From Palsa-461 sp963768185 (GTDB lineage Bacteria > Actinomycetota > Acidimicrobiia > Acidimicrobiales > RAAP-2): a DNA stretch of 64,000 bases. Positions 17,941 through 26,349 of the stretch are shown here, one piece after another. The notes under the pieces were generated by a model. The model was not told the DNA's origin. It made no database searches and worked only from the letters and a program-made list of their open reading frames with translations. Made by a program: the position numbers and the translations under genes. The stretch is taken from NCBI GenBank assembly GCA_963768185.1, contig CAVYGS010000005.1:186001-250000 (forward strand). The letters are read 5' to 3'. Each line of letters opens with the position of its first letter. Positions within the stretch are counted from its first letter, which is position 1.

Positions 17941-19175
17941 TGCCGAATGTGTCCCTCTCCTCGCACAACCCACTTGACGCAGGTGAGCTCGCGCAGGCCC
18001 ATCGGTCCGCGGGCGTGCAGCTTCTGCGTCGAGATCCCGACCTCGGCACCCAGGCCGAGCTCCCCGCCGTCGACGAAGCGCGTCGACGCGTTCACGACCA
18101 CCGCCGCCGCGTCGACCTCCCGCACGAAGCGGTCGGCGGCTGCGATGTCGCCCGTCACGATCGCCTCGGTGTGGCCCGAACCGAAGCGCCCGATGTGGGC
18201 GATGGCCACGTCGAGGTCGTCGACGACGGACACCGACAGCGTGAGCCCGAGGTACTCGGTCGCGAAGTCCTCCTCGGTCGCCTCGAGCGCGTCGGGCAGG
18301 ATGGCCCGCACCGCGGCATCGCCGCGGAGCTCGACCCCCTCCAGGATGCGGGCGGCGAGCGGCAGGAACTGCTCGGCCACCTCGCGGTGCACGAGCAGGC
18401 TCTCCGCCGCGTTGCACACGCCGGGCCGTTGCGTCTTGGCGTTGGCCACGATGTCGCCGGCCATCGAAAGATCGGCCGCCCGGTCGACGTAGACGTGGCA
18501 GTTGCCGTCGCCGTCCAGGACGTAGGGCACGGTCGCGTGCTCGAGCATGAGCTCGATCAGCTGGCGGCCGCCGCGAGGGATGAGGCAGTCGATCACCCCG
18601 CGCAGTCTCATGAATTCGAGTGCGGTCTCATGGCTCGTGTCCTCGACCAGGAGCACCCCGTCCTCGGGCAGCCCCGCCTTGGTCAGGCCGTCACGTAGCG
18701 CCGACACGATGGCCCGGTTCGACTCGATCGCCGATGACGAGCCGCGCAGGAATGCCACGTTGCCGGACTTGAGGCAGAGCGCAGCGGCGTCGCTCGTGAC
18801 GTTCGGCCGGTTCTCGTAGATGATCCCGACCACCCCGAGCGGCACCCGAACCCGCTGGACGCGCAGTCCGTTGGGGCGGGTCCAGCCATCGAGGACCTCG
18901 CCGACCGGGTCGGGCAAGGCCACGACCGCACGCAGACCTGCGGCCATCGAGGTGATCCGGCCGGCGTCGAGGGTGAGCCGGTCGAACGCGGCGGCGCTCA
19001 GGCCATCGCTCGCCGCGACCTCCAGGTCCCTCCGGTTGGCCTCGAGCACGGCCCCCGACCGGGCCTCCAAGAGCTCGGCCGCCGCCAGCAGTGCCTCGTC
19101 GCGCCCGGCCGACGAGGACGTGGCCACGGGGCGCGCCGCGGCACGGGCGCGCTCAGCGAGGCGGCGAAGGGACAT
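17937..19175 (-). CDS. proA: Glutamate-5-semialdehyde dehydrogenase
   Basis: Second step of proline synthesis: NADPH reduction of glutamyl 5-phosphate to the semialdehyde. The 412-residue aldehyde-dehydrogenase fold shows VPLGVVGIIYENRPNVT and ALCLKSGNVAFLRGSS. The catalytic cysteine sits in QRPGVCNAAESLL, and DRAADLSMAGDIVANAKT precedes it. The C-terminus has STRFVDGGELGLGAEVGIST. It follows proB by 80 bases and its stop overlaps the moxR start. Full length, secure. Confidence 0.97.
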   Translation of the reverse strand: MSLRRLAERARAAARPVATSSSAGRDEALLAAAELLEARSGAVLEANRRDLEVAASDGLSAAAFDRLTLDAGRITSMAAGLRAVVALPDPVGEVLDGWTRPNGLRVQRVRVPLGVVGIIYENRPNVTSDAAALCLKSGNVAFLRGSSSAIESNRAIVSALRDGLTKAGLPEDGVLLVEDTSHETALEFMRLRGVIDCLIPRGGRQLIELMLEHATVPYVLDGDGNCHVYVDRAADLSMAGDIVANAKTQRPGVCNAAESLLVHREVAEQFLPLAARILEGVELRGDAAVRAILPDALEATEEDFATEYLGLTLSVSVVDDLDVAIAHIGRFGSGHTEAIVTGDIAAADRFVREVDAAAVVVNASTRFVDGGELGLGAEVGISTQKLHARGPMGLRELTCVKWVVRGEGHIRQ

Positions 19176-19255
19176 CGAAGCAGTTTACCTTGGGCGACCC
19201 GCATGCCCCGAGCCCTGCTTCGGGCTCCGCAGCACGCCGCGACCTCCGACGCGCC

Positions 19256-20365
19256 CTACTCGCCGAGGACCACCATGTCGTCGCGGTGGATCAGCTCGCC
19301 GGCGAGATCGCTCGGCAGCTGATCGGAGCGACGGCCCACCCACTCGTGGGCCCGCGCCGATGGACACCGCACCAGCCCCTTGGCGACGACGGCACCGGAG
19401 CCGTCGACCACCTCGACGGCGTCGTCGGGGTGGAAGTCCCCGCTGGTCGCCACGACCCCGGCCGCGAGCAGGGAGCGGCCCCCTTCGACGAGGGCGCGAC
19501 GGGCGCCGTCGTCGATCACCACCGACCCCGAGGGGCGCAGGGCGAACGCGATCCAGAGCTTGCGCGCCGGCAGCGAACGCGGCCGGGCCCGGAAGATGGT
19601 CCCCGCACCCGCCTCGCCGTCGACGGCGCTCGTGAGTGCGCCGTCGCGCCCGGCGTCCGCGATCACGGTCTCGACGCCCGACCAGGTCGCGATCTTGGCC
19701 GCGGCGAGCTTGGAGGCCATGCCGCCGCTCCCCATCGCGCTGCCTGGACCACCGGCGCGCTGCTCGAGTCGCTGGTCGATCTCGACCACCTCTTCGATGA
19801 GCGAGGCCTCGGCGACCCGTCTCGGGTCTGCGGTGAGGAGACCCGGCGTGTCGGTGAGCAACACCATCCGCTCGGCCCCCACGAGATGCGAGACCAGGGC
19901 GGCGAGCCGGTCATTGTCGCCGAAGCGGATCTCGTCGTCGGCGACCGCGTCGTTCTCGTTGACGATTGGCACCACCCCGAGGGCCAGCAGATGGCTGAGC
20001 GTCTGGCGGGCGTGCAGATACTGCTGGCGGTGCACGAAGTCGAGGGGAGCGAGCAGCACCTGGCCGCCGACCAGCCCGTGCGCGGCGAGCCCGTCGACCC
20101 AGGCCCGCATGAGCCGCGGCTGGCCGACCGCCGAGACCGCCTGGAGGACCGCCGGGTCGCTCGAGCGCTGCCGCCCCGCGCCGAGCACCGACCATCCCGA
20201 CGCGATGGCGCCCGAGCTCACCACGACGACCCGGCGCCCGGATGCGACCACGGCCCCGATCTGCGCGCACAGCGAGGCGATGACGGAATCCACGACGCTC
20301 CCGTCGGCCGCCGTCAGTGACGACGAGCCGATCTTGACGACGGTGACCGGGCCGCGCCCGCTCAC
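19256..20365 (-). CDS. proB: Glutamate 5-kinase with PUA domain
   Basis: First step of proline synthesis: phosphorylation of glutamate, normally feedback-inhibited by proline. 369 residues. The amino-acid kinase domain (1-260) shows TVVKIGSSSL, VVVSSGAIASG, PIVNENDAVADDEIRFGDND and GSGGMASKLAAAKIA. A C-terminal PUA domain (about 280-369) is present (VVIDDGARRALVEGGRSLL). The GTG start at 20365 overlaps the obgE TGA by four bases. That choice is better than longer upstream extensions, which lie inside obgE. Part of obgE-proB-proA, a common cluster. Confidence 0.96.
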   Translation of the reverse strand: MSGRGPVTVVKIGSSSLTAADGSVVDSVIASLCAQIGAVVASGRRVVVVSSGAIASGWSVLGAGRQRSSDPAVLQAVSAVGQPRLMRAWVDGLAAHGLVGGQVLLAPLDFVHRQQYLHARQTLSHLLALGVVPIVNENDAVADDEIRFGDNDRLAALVSHLVGAERMVLLTDTPGLLTADPRRVAEASLIEEVVEIDQRLEQRAGGPGSAMGSGGMASKLAAAKIATWSGVETVIADAGRDGALTSAVDGEAGAGTIFRARPRSLPARKLWIAFALRPSGSVVIDDGARRALVEGGRSLLAAGVVATSGDFHPDDAVEVVDGSGAVVAKGLVRCPSARAHEWVGRRSDQLPSDLAGELIHRDDMVVLGE

Positions 20366-21684
20366 GACGCCCCCTTGCGGCGCTTCGGGGGATCGGGCTC
20401 GAGGGCGCTGTCGGGGCCTTCGCGGTACCAGGTGAAGGACAACTCGCCGATGCGCACCTCGTCGCCGTCGCGGGCGCCTGCCCGAGCCAGCACCCGGTCG
20501 ACGCCGAGGCGCCGCAACCGCCCGAGGACCACGTCCATGGCCTGGTCGTCGTTGAGGTCGGAGAGGGCCACGGCGCGCTCGGCGGCGCGGCCCACGACCT
20601 CGAAGATGCCCTGACCGACGTGCTCCGCCGCGATCTGCTCCCCGAGCGGTCGGTGGATGACGACCGCCGGACGAGCCGCCTCGACCTCGCGCCGCGCCGC
20701 GACCACGAGCTCGGCGAGCCTTCCGGTCAGCGCGCCGAGCCCCTCCCCCGTGGCGGCCGAGATGGTGAGGTCCGTGACCTGGGCATCGGCGGTGCGCTCC
20801 GCTACGAGGTCGGCTTTGGACCCGACCACGAGCCGCGGCCGCTCGAGGAGGTCGGGCTGGTAACGCCCGAGCTCGGCCAGCACCGTCGCCAGCTGCGAGC
20901 CGGCCTCGACGCCACCGGTGGCGGCAACGTCGACGAGCACGAGCAGCACACGGGCGCGCTCGACGTGGCGGAGGAACTCGTGTCCGAGGCCCCGTCCTTC
21001 GGCGGCCCCTTCGACCAGGCCGGGGATGTCGGCGAGGACGTACTCGGCGTCGGGCTCGCGGGATCCGCCGGCCACCGTGACCACGCCCAGATGGGGTTCG
21101 AGCGTCGTGAACGGATAGTCGGCGATCTTGGGCTTGGCCGCCGACACCGAGGCGATGAGCGTCGACTTGCCGACGTTGGGGAACCCGACGATGGCCACGT
21201 CGGCGACCAGCTTGAGCTCGAGGGTGAACCACCGCTCCTCGCCGCGCTCGCCCTGCTCGCCGAACGCCGGTGCCCGCCGGCGGTTCGAGAGGAAGGTCGC
21301 GTTGCCGCGCCCGCCCCGCCCGCCCTTGGCCGCCAGCCAGCGGTCGCCGTCCTCGGGGAGGTCGCACAACACCTCGCCGTTGCGGTGGTCCCGGATCACG
21401 GCGCCGACGGGGAGGGTGACCTCGAGATCGGCGCCCGAGGCGCCGGTCTTGCGCTTCGACCCGCCGTGTCCACCGTCAGTGGCCCGGCGATGGGGATGGT
21501 CGCGGAAGCCGACCAGCGACGCCTGGTTGGTGGACGGACCACCCAGATGTCTCCGCCGCTTCCGCCGTTGCCGCCGTCGGGACCGCCGCGGTCGACATGG
21601 GCCTCCCGACGGAACGAGATGGCGCCCGCGCCGCCATCGCCTGCCTTCGCGTGCAGCTGCGCCGCGGTCGACGAAGCCCGACAT
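20362..21684 (-). CDS. obgE: GTPase Obg/CgtA, two frameshifts near the N-terminus
   Basis: An essential ribosome-associated GTPase. The glycine-rich Obg fold at the N-terminus reads MSGFVD, then in the next frame AQLHAKAGDGGAGAISFRRE and GGPDGGNGGSGGDIW. It then returns to the main frame at TNQASLVGFRDHPHR. The breaks lie near 21668-21675 and near 21537-21545. The G domain is intact: GFPNVGKSTLIASVS (G1), DIPGLVEGA (G3), GSKADL (G4). A C-terminal OCT-type domain follows (residues about 360-430). The start at 21684 is set by the Obg fold opening and lies 10 bases after the dtxR stop. Both breaks are probably sequence errors, since the gene is nearly universal and essential. Confidence 0.93.
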   Translation of the reverse strand: MSGFVDRGAAAREGRRWRRGRHLVPSGGPCRPRRSRRRQRRKRRRHLGGPSTNQASLVGFRDHPHRRATDGGHGGSKRKTGASGADLEVTLPVGAVIRDHRNGEVLCDLPEDGDRWLAAKGGRGGRGNATFLSNRRRAPAFGEQGERGEERWFTLELKLVADVAIVGFPNVGKSTLIASVSAAKPKIADYPFTTLEPHLGVVTVAGGSREPDAEYVLADIPGLVEGAAEGRGLGHEFLRHVERARVLLVLVDVAATGGVEAGSQLATVLAELGRYQPDLLERPRLVVGSKADLVAERTADAQVTDLTISAATGEGLGALTGRLAELVVAARREVEAARPAVVIHRPLGEQIAAEHVGQGIFEVVGRAAERAVALSDLNDDQAMDVVLGRLRRLGVDRVLARAGARDGDEVRIGELSFTWYREGPDSALEPDPPKRRKGAS

Positions 21685-21694
21685 GGCCGAGCGC

Positions 21695-22360
21695 TCAGAC
21701 GGCGGCGACGAACAGGCGGCGCGAGAGGTCGGACCCGAAGGCCACCGTGGAATCGCCAACCTCCAAGAGCAACGTGCCGTCGGGGGCCCGCGAGGACACC
21801 CTCGCGGTCACGCCGGGGATGAACCCGTGCTCGTCGAGGTAGACGAGCGAGACCATGTCGATCTCGACGTCTTCGGAGATCCGTTCGAGCCGGATCGTCG
21901 TCCCGGGATCGATCTCGGCCAGAGGACGCTGCAGCTCGGCCGACAGGGGGGCGTCGGAGCCGGGGATCGGGTTCCCATGCGGACAGGTCCTGGGATTGCC
22001 CAAGATGTCCACGAGCCGCTCCTCGACGTCGTCGGAGATCACGTGCTCCCAGACCCCGGCCTCGAGGTGCGCCTTGTGCCACGGCAGCCCGAGGATGTCG
22101 ACGAGGAACCGCTCGGCAAGCCGGTGCCGGCGGACGACCTTCGCGGCCAGCACAGCTCCGGGCTTGGTCAGCTCGACGACCCGGCCCTCGCGCCGCACGT
22201 AGCCCTCGTCGGCCAGCCGGTCGAGCATCTCGGACACCGACGGCGCGGAGCGGTCCATGCGCTCGGCGATCCGCGCCTGGATCACCGGGGTCCCCTCCTC
22301 TTGCAAGGAGTGGATCGTCTCGAGGTACTCCTCGAGCGGCGGGTGGTAGCGCTCCTCCAC
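21695..22360 (-). CDS. DtxR/MntR-family metal-dependent repressor
   Basis: A 221-residue iron- or manganese-dependent regulator. Residues 1-65 form the winged helix (ARIAERMDRSAPSVSEML, with the recognition helix SVSEMLDRLADEGYV). Residues 66-140 form the metal-binding dimer domain, with HRLAERFLVDILGLPW, VWEHVISDDVEERLV and GNPIPG. The rest is an SH3-like FeoA domain. At the primary metal site, E11 stands where DtxR has Met10, as in MntR-type proteins. A glycine stands where DtxR has Cys102 (EAGVWEH). The pattern is therefore neither classical IdeR nor classical MntR, and the metal cannot be assigned. It sits between rpmA and obgE on the same strand, ten bases from obgE. Confidence 0.88.
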   Translation of the reverse strand: MEERYHPPLEEYLETIHSLQEEGTPVIQARIAERMDRSAPSVSEMLDRLADEGYVRREGRVVELTKPGAVLAAKVVRRHRLAERFLVDILGLPWHKAHLEAGVWEHVISDDVEERLVDILGNPRTCPHGNPIPGSDAPLSAELQRPLAEIDPGTTIRLERISEDVEIDMVSLVYLDEHGFIPGVTARVSSRAPDGTLLLEVGDSTVAFGSDLSRRLFVAAV

Positions 22361-22393
22361 GGGATGATCCTACGGCCACCTGGTCCCGGAGCC

Positions 22394-22416
22394 GCCCGTC
22401 CGAAGCACGGACGGGC
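22394..22416 (-). terminator. Hairpin after rpmA
   Basis: A nine-base-pair perfect stem (GCCCGTCCG / CGGACGGGC) with a five-base loop lies nine bases past the rpmA stop and 34 bases before the dtxR start. There is no T tract after it, as is common for GC-rich actinobacterial terminators. It could end or attenuate transcription of rplU-rpmA before dtxR-obgE. Confidence 0.6.
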
Positions 22417-22424
22417 CGGAGGAC

Positions 22425-22676
22425 TCAGTTGCTCAGGATGTCGACGAGCTTGCGGCCCCGCCGCTGGCCGAACTTCACGGTGCCGTCGCGCAGCGCGAAC
22501 AGCGTGTCGTCCCCGCCTCGGCCCACGCCTGAGCCCGGGTGGACCCGTGTCCCGCGCTGGCGCACGATGATCGAGCCGGCCGTCACTGCGGTGCCGTCGT
22601 AGACCTTCACGCCGAGGCGCTGCGCGTTCGAGTCGCGCCCGTTGCGGGTCGAGCCGCCGCCCTTGGTCTTGGACAT
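22425..22676 (-). CDS. rpmA: 50S ribosomal protein L27
   Basis: L27 sits near the peptidyl-transferase centre of the 50S subunit. The 83-residue protein has the basic N-terminus MSKTKGGGSTRNGRDSNAQR, then LGVKVYDGTAVTAGSIIVRQRGT-type sequence read in parts and HPGSGVGRGGDDTLFA. Length is typical. A GAGGACGAG ribosome-binding site precedes the ATG. It directly follows rplU, nine bases after the corrected rplU stop, as in nearly all bacteria. Confidence 0.97.
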   Translation of the reverse strand: MSKTKGGGSTRNGRDSNAQRLGVKVYDGTAVTAGSIIVRQRGTRVHPGSGVGRGGDDTLFALRDGTVKFGQRRGRKLVDILSN

Positions 22677-22685
22677 CTCGTCCTC

Positions 22686-23053
22686 CTACTCCTCGGGCGT
22701 CTCGGACGCCTTGGCCCGGGGCGCGCTGCGGCCTTCTTGGCCGTCGGCCCCGAGATGGCCACGATCTCGATCGTGCTCAGGCGCTGACGGTGGCCCCACC
22801 GGCGCCGCTGGTTGCTCTTGGACTTGTAGGTGCCGGCCCGGATCTTCGGCCCCAGCTCCTCGCCCACGACCCGGCCCCGGACGCTCGCCCCGGCCAGCTC
22901 CTCGGGGGTCGCCAGCACCGAGGCACCGTCGACGACCAGGACCGGCTCCAGCACAACCTCGTCGCCCACGGGCGAGTCGAGCAGCTCGACGGCCAGGCGC
23001 TGGCCCTCACTCACTCGTTCCTGCTTGCCCCCGGTGCGGATGACGGCGTACAT
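22686..23053 (-). CDS. rplU: 50S ribosomal protein L21, frameshift in the C-terminal tail
   Basis: L21 binds 23S rRNA in the large subunit. The body is normal: MYAVIRTGGKQERVSEGQRL, KIRAGTYKSKSNQRRRWGHRQR, LSTIEIVAISG. After GPTAKKAAA the uncorrected frame continues as an arginine/proline-rich sequence to 22607 and would overlap rpmA by 70 bases. One indel in the G/C-rich stretch near 22715-22725 leads instead to AKASETPEE and a TAG at 22686-22688, just before the rpmA ribosome-binding site. I take that as the real end. The corrected protein is about 122 residues, slightly longer than the usual 103. Confidence 0.92.
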
Positions 23054-23146
23054 GAACCGCTCATGTTACTCCGGGTGCCGGGGCTCCGATCCTGCTCAGG
23101 GCAGGCACGACGCCTGGGACAATCGGACGGCGACAAAGGAGGCGTC

Positions 23147-23746
23147 GTGGACCACGTTTTGTGGATCGGCGGGCCGCCGTGCGCCGGAAAGACCACGGTC
23201 GCGCGCCGGATTGCCCGTCGGCACGGGCTCGGTCTCTACAGCGCTGACACGTGGACCTGGAACCACCTCGACCGGGCCATCGCCGCCGGCGTGCCCGCCG
23301 CCATCGAGTGGGAGGCCATGACGCCGGCCGAACGCTGGGAGCGCTCGAGCCCCGAGCAGATGCTCGAGCGCTCGTACCTCACCGAGCGCGGCCAGATGGT
23401 GATCGACGACCTCGAAGCACTGCCGACCTCGCCGCTCGTCGTGGCGGAAGGGGTCGCCCTCCCGGCCGCGACGGTCGCCTCCGGCGTCGCACCGCGGCAG
23501 ATGGCGCTGTGGATGATCCCGACCGCCGTATTCCAGGACCGGCAACTCGACGCGACCGAGCCCGTCCCGGGCCACCGGACGCTCTATCGGCTCTTCCGCG
23601 AAGTGATCGGTCGTCAGGCGACCGAGAGCGGCGCGCCGACACTCCTCGTCGACGGCGGTCACGACGTCGAGGCGACCCTGGCGCTCGTCGAGGACCACTT
23701 CGCCGCCGCCCTCGCCGCGTGGCCCGCACGCATCGTCGGACGATGA
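23147..23746 (+). CDS. P-loop kinase-like ATPase (AAA/zeta-toxin-like fold)
   Basis: A 199-residue cytosolic nucleotide-binding protein. The Walker A motif is WIGGPPCAGKTTVARRIARR at residues 5-24. A likely substrate or lid region follows (YSADTWTWNHLDRA), then VIDDLEALPTSPLVVAEGVALPA, which resembles the strand-2 region of adenylate-kinase-like folds. The start is a GTG with a strong AAAGGAGG site 5 bases upstream; longer in-frame sequence before it is antisense to rplU. It is transcribed opposite to the ribosomal genes and separates rplU from the RNase E/G gene. The phosphate acceptor is unknown. A small Cys-rich protein frame overlaps its 3' end. Confidence 0.8.
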   Translation: MDHVLWIGGPPCAGKTTVARRIARRHGLGLYSADTWTWNHLDRAIAAGVPAAIEWEAMTPAERWERSSPEQMLERSYLTERGQMVIDDLEALPTSPLVVAEGVALPAATVASGVAPRQMALWMIPTAVFQDRQLDATEPVPGHRTLYRLFREVIGRQATESGAPTLLVDGGHDVEATLALVEDHFAAALAAWPARIVGR

Positions 23747-23948
23747 ACGCGTTGCGCTCGCGAGAGAGGCGAACCTTGCGACCGTCGCTCAGGTCCGCGG
23801 GTACTTCGCGCGGCCCTGGGCGACCGGCGACCCCGAGGTGGTCAAGGCGATGTTCTGGTGCGAGTGCGGTGACCCCGAATGCGCCGTCGAACTCCACCGC
23901 ACGGTCGCCGAGGCCGCTTCCTCACCGGTACGCGCCCCGGGGCACTGA
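23733..23948 (+). CDS. Small protein with CECGDPEC motif, start uncertain
   Basis: A short frame of about 65-70 codons follows or overlaps the kinase gene. It reads ANLATVAQVRGYFARPWAT, then GDPEVVKAMFWCECGDPECA, and ends EAASSPVRAPGH at a TGA at 23946-23948. The Cys-x-Cys-x4-Cys element is typical of small actinobacterial zinc-site proteins that carry a CECG-x3-C motif. No ATG, GTG or TTG start fits this frame downstream of the kinase stop, so it either starts inside the kinase gene or is joined to it by a frameshift. Another open frame beginning with ATG at 23742 gives low-complexity sequence and was not chosen. Confidence 0.5.
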   Translation, partial: SSDDERVALAREANLATVAQVRGYFARPWATGDPEVVKAMFWCECGDPECAVELHRTVAEAASSPVRAPGH

Positions 23949-23974
23949 GCGGGCAGCCGAGACGCGCAAGGCGT

Positions 23975-25573
23975 CTACAGAGCAGAGGCGTCGAGCACGA
24001 TGCCGCGCCCGTTGCAGATCTCGCAGACGTGCGACAACGACTCGATCAGACCCTCGGAGATCCGCTTCCGGGTCATCTCGACGAGTCCGAGCTCGGAGAT
24101 GTCGCCGACCTGGGTCCGCGTCTTGTCGCGGGCCAACGCGGTACGCAACGCGGCGGCCACCTTGTCGCGGTTCTCCCGGATCTCCATGTCGATGAAGTCG
24201 ATGACGATGATGCCGCCGATGTCGCGCAGCCGCAGTTGGCGGGCGACCTCCTCGGCCGCCTCGAGGTTGTTGCGGTAGACGGTCTCTTCGAGGTTGGTCT
24301 TGCCGACGTTCTTCCCGGTGTTCACGTCGATGACGGTGAGCGCCTCGGTCCGCTCGATGATGAGCGAGCCGCCCGAGGGCAGCCACACCTTGCGGTCGAG
24401 CGCCTTGTGGAGCTGCTCGTGCACGTGGTAGCGCTCGAACAGGGGCAGCGGCTCGACGTCGGTGTCGTAGAACTCGACCCGCTCGGCCAGCTCGGGGCTG
24501 ACCGATGCGACGTAGCGGCGGACCTGCTCGTAGAGCTCGTAGCTATCGATGATCACCGAGCGGAACTCGTTGTTGAGCTCCTCGCGCAGCAGCCGGACCG
24601 CCAGGTCGGGTTCCCGGTACAAGAGGCGGGGCTGGTCCGAACGGGCGGCCTCGGTCTCGATGGCCCGCCACTGGTCGAGCAGGGTCTCCACATCGCGGGC
24701 CAGCTCGTCGGCGCTCGCGCCCTCGGCGGCCGTGCGCACGATGAGCCCGTGCCCGGCCGGCTTGACGTCGTCGATGATGCGGCGCAGCCGGCGCCGCTCG
24801 TTGTCGCCCAGGCGCTTGGAGATCCCGAAGGTGGTGCTATTCGGAACCAGCACCGCGAAGCGGCCGGGCAGGGAGACCTCCTGGGTCAGCCGCGCGCCCT
24901 TGGCGCCGATCGGGTTCTTCGTCACCTGGCAGAGGATGGTCTGACCGGGCTTCAGGACCTGCTCGATCCGGGGCTGCTCCTTGGACGAGCCGGCCTCGAC
25001 GTCGTCGCGGTCGTATCGGACGTCGCCCCGGTACAGAACGGCATTCTTCGGGATCCCGATGTCGATGAACGCGGCCTCCATCCCGGGCAGCACGTTCTGG
25101 ACGCGTCCCCAGTAGATGTTCCCGTCGATCTGAGTGGTCTCGTCGGACCCCCGGGCGACGTAGTGCTCGACGAGCGAGCGTCCCTCGAGCATCGCGATCT
25201 GGGTGACCTCGGGCTGCACGTGAACGCACATCGAGTATCGGCCGACCGACCGGACGCCCTTCGAGCGACCGCCGCGACGGCGCGAGCGCGAGCGCTTTGG
25301 CGCGTCCTCCTCGCCCACCTCGGCGTCGGCCAGCTCATCTGGGGACCCGTCGAGCGGTTCGACCACCGCCTCGTTGGTCATCCCCCCGACCACGGGGCGG
25401 AGCACTGGGCGCGGCGAAGGTGCCGGTCGGGTGTCGCCGATGCGAGGTCGCGGCGAGGACACCGCAACTGCCTCAGCCTGGGGGTCCGCCCCGTTGTGCT
25501 CTGGCTCCCCCTGCGGGGATGTATCCGCCCCGGGCGCCTCGGTCCCGGGGATGCCGGAAGTTGACTCGGTCAT
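23975..25573 (-). CDS. rne: Ribonuclease E/G
   Basis: An endoribonuclease for rRNA maturation and mRNA turnover. 532 residues. The N-terminal 110 residues are Pro/Glu/Arg-rich with KRSRSRRRGGRSKG and probably disordered. The S1 domain carries VLPGMEAAFIDIGIPKNAVL and an inserted stretch. The catalytic part shows LTVIDVNTGKNVGK with the metal-binding Asp, and DIGGIIVIDFIDM with the second Asp region. A zinc-link-like CEICNGRG is at the C-terminus. It is shorter than E. coli RNase E and lacks a long C-terminal scaffold. In many actinobacteria it precedes rplU-rpmA directly; here an opposite-strand kinase gene intervenes. Confidence 0.95.
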   Translation of the reverse strand: MTESTSGIPGTEAPGADTSPQGEPEHNGADPQAEAVAVSSPRPRIGDTRPAPSPRPVLRPVVGGMTNEAVVEPLDGSPDELADAEVGEEDAPKRSRSRRRGGRSKGVRSVGRYSMCVHVQPEVTQIAMLEGRSLVEHYVARGSDETTQIDGNIYWGRVQNVLPGMEAAFIDIGIPKNAVLYRGDVRYDRDDVEAGSSKEQPRIEQVLKPGQTILCQVTKNPIGAKGARLTQEVSLPGRFAVLVPNSTTFGISKRLGDNERRRLRRIIDDVKPAGHGLIVRTAAEGASADELARDVETLLDQWRAIETEAARSDQPRLLYREPDLAVRLLREELNNEFRSVIIDSYELYEQVRRYVASVSPELAERVEFYDTDVEPLPLFERYHVHEQLHKALDRKVWLPSGGSLIIERTEALTVIDVNTGKNVGKTNLEETVYRNNLEAAEEVARQLRLRDIGGIIVIDFIDMEIRENRDKVAAALRTALARDKTRTQVGDISELGLVEMTRKRISEGLIESLSHVCEICNGRGIVLDASAL

Positions 25574-25597
25574 GAGGGAAACCCCTCCTCGAAATGT

Positions 25598-26347
25598 TCA
25601 CGACGCACGCTCCATCGCGTGCGGAGCGGTGACGGCGCACGCGCGAGCGTCCGCTTGAAGCGGTTCCCGCCGGGTGCCGTCATGCTCGATCCACTGTTGC
25701 GTTCTGCGAGTTCGGGCCAGCACCAGGTCGGTGCCGAGCGCCTCGACCAACTCCCGGGGGCGGACGCCCCGCGGGTGGGTGGCCGTTTCCGCGCCAAGCC
25801 AGCACGACGATCCGCGAGTGGCATCGACGCCGTATGCGGGATCGGACAGGCCGAGCGATCGCACGGAGGGGCGGAGGTCGTCGTCGAATAGGCGACCCTT
25901 GCGCTCCCGCTGCACCGAAACGCTCGGAGCGTCGAGCAGCCGCTCGACTCTCCTCGCCAATTCGGATGCGGTCACGCCGAGCACCTCCAGCTCCCAGGAA
26001 CACGATGTTACTTCTTGCTGCAACGAGCCGGCCGCACTCTGCAGTACCGCGAGGGCCGTGACGGCAAGGCCGTCGGGCAGAAACTCGGTCAGCGCCGAAC
26101 CGAGTCCGCCCAGGTCAGCGGGGGGTGTCCCGGCGAGCGAGGCGTCCAGATACTCGGCCAGGGACTCGGCCCCGGTCGGCAGCGCCAGGCCGAAGGCGAG
26201 CAGCGGCCGCGGGTTGAACCCCTGGGAACGGGCGATTTCCAGCCCGCTGCGACGCAGCGCCCGCTCCCACATCCGGGCCACGTCCCGATGGCTGGTGAAG
26301 CGGACCTTGCCGAGCTTGGTGAACCGGATCCGCAGCCGCTCCGCCAC
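25598..26347 (-). CDS. DUF2344 / TIGR03936-type radical SAM-associated protein
   Basis: A 249-residue protein of the family found fused to or beside TIGR03960 radical SAM proteins. The family opening is clear: LRIRFTKLGKVRFTSHRDVA, then RALRRSGLEIARSQGFNPRP and LAFGLALPTGAESLAEYLDA. The likely start is the GTG at 26347. It may instead be the C-terminal domain of the upstream radical SAM protein: a single extra base in the CCCC run at about 26358-26361 would join FVTAGALRVAERLRIRF in one frame. The C-terminal 60 residues are arginine/threonine-rich. The biochemical function is unknown; association with tRNA or RNase E metabolism is an inference from the neighbour. Confidence 0.8.
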   Translation of the reverse strand: MAERLRIRFTKLGKVRFTSHRDVARMWERALRRSGLEIARSQGFNPRPLLAFGLALPTGAESLAEYLDASLAGTPPADLGGLGSALTEFLPDGLAVTALAVLQSAAGSLQQEVTSCSWELEVLGVTASELARRVERLLDAPSVSVQRERKGRLFDDDLRPSVRSLGLSDPAYGVDATRGSSCWLGAETATHPRGVRPRELVEALGTDLVLARTRRTQQWIEHDGTRREPLQADARACAVTAPHAMERAS

Positions 26348-26349
26348 CC

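Noticed and set aside
23742..23990. ATG-initiated frame just after the kinase gene
   Set aside because: Low-complexity Arg/Ser/Pro sequence that runs into the RNase E/G gene; the other frame gives the CECGDPEC protein.
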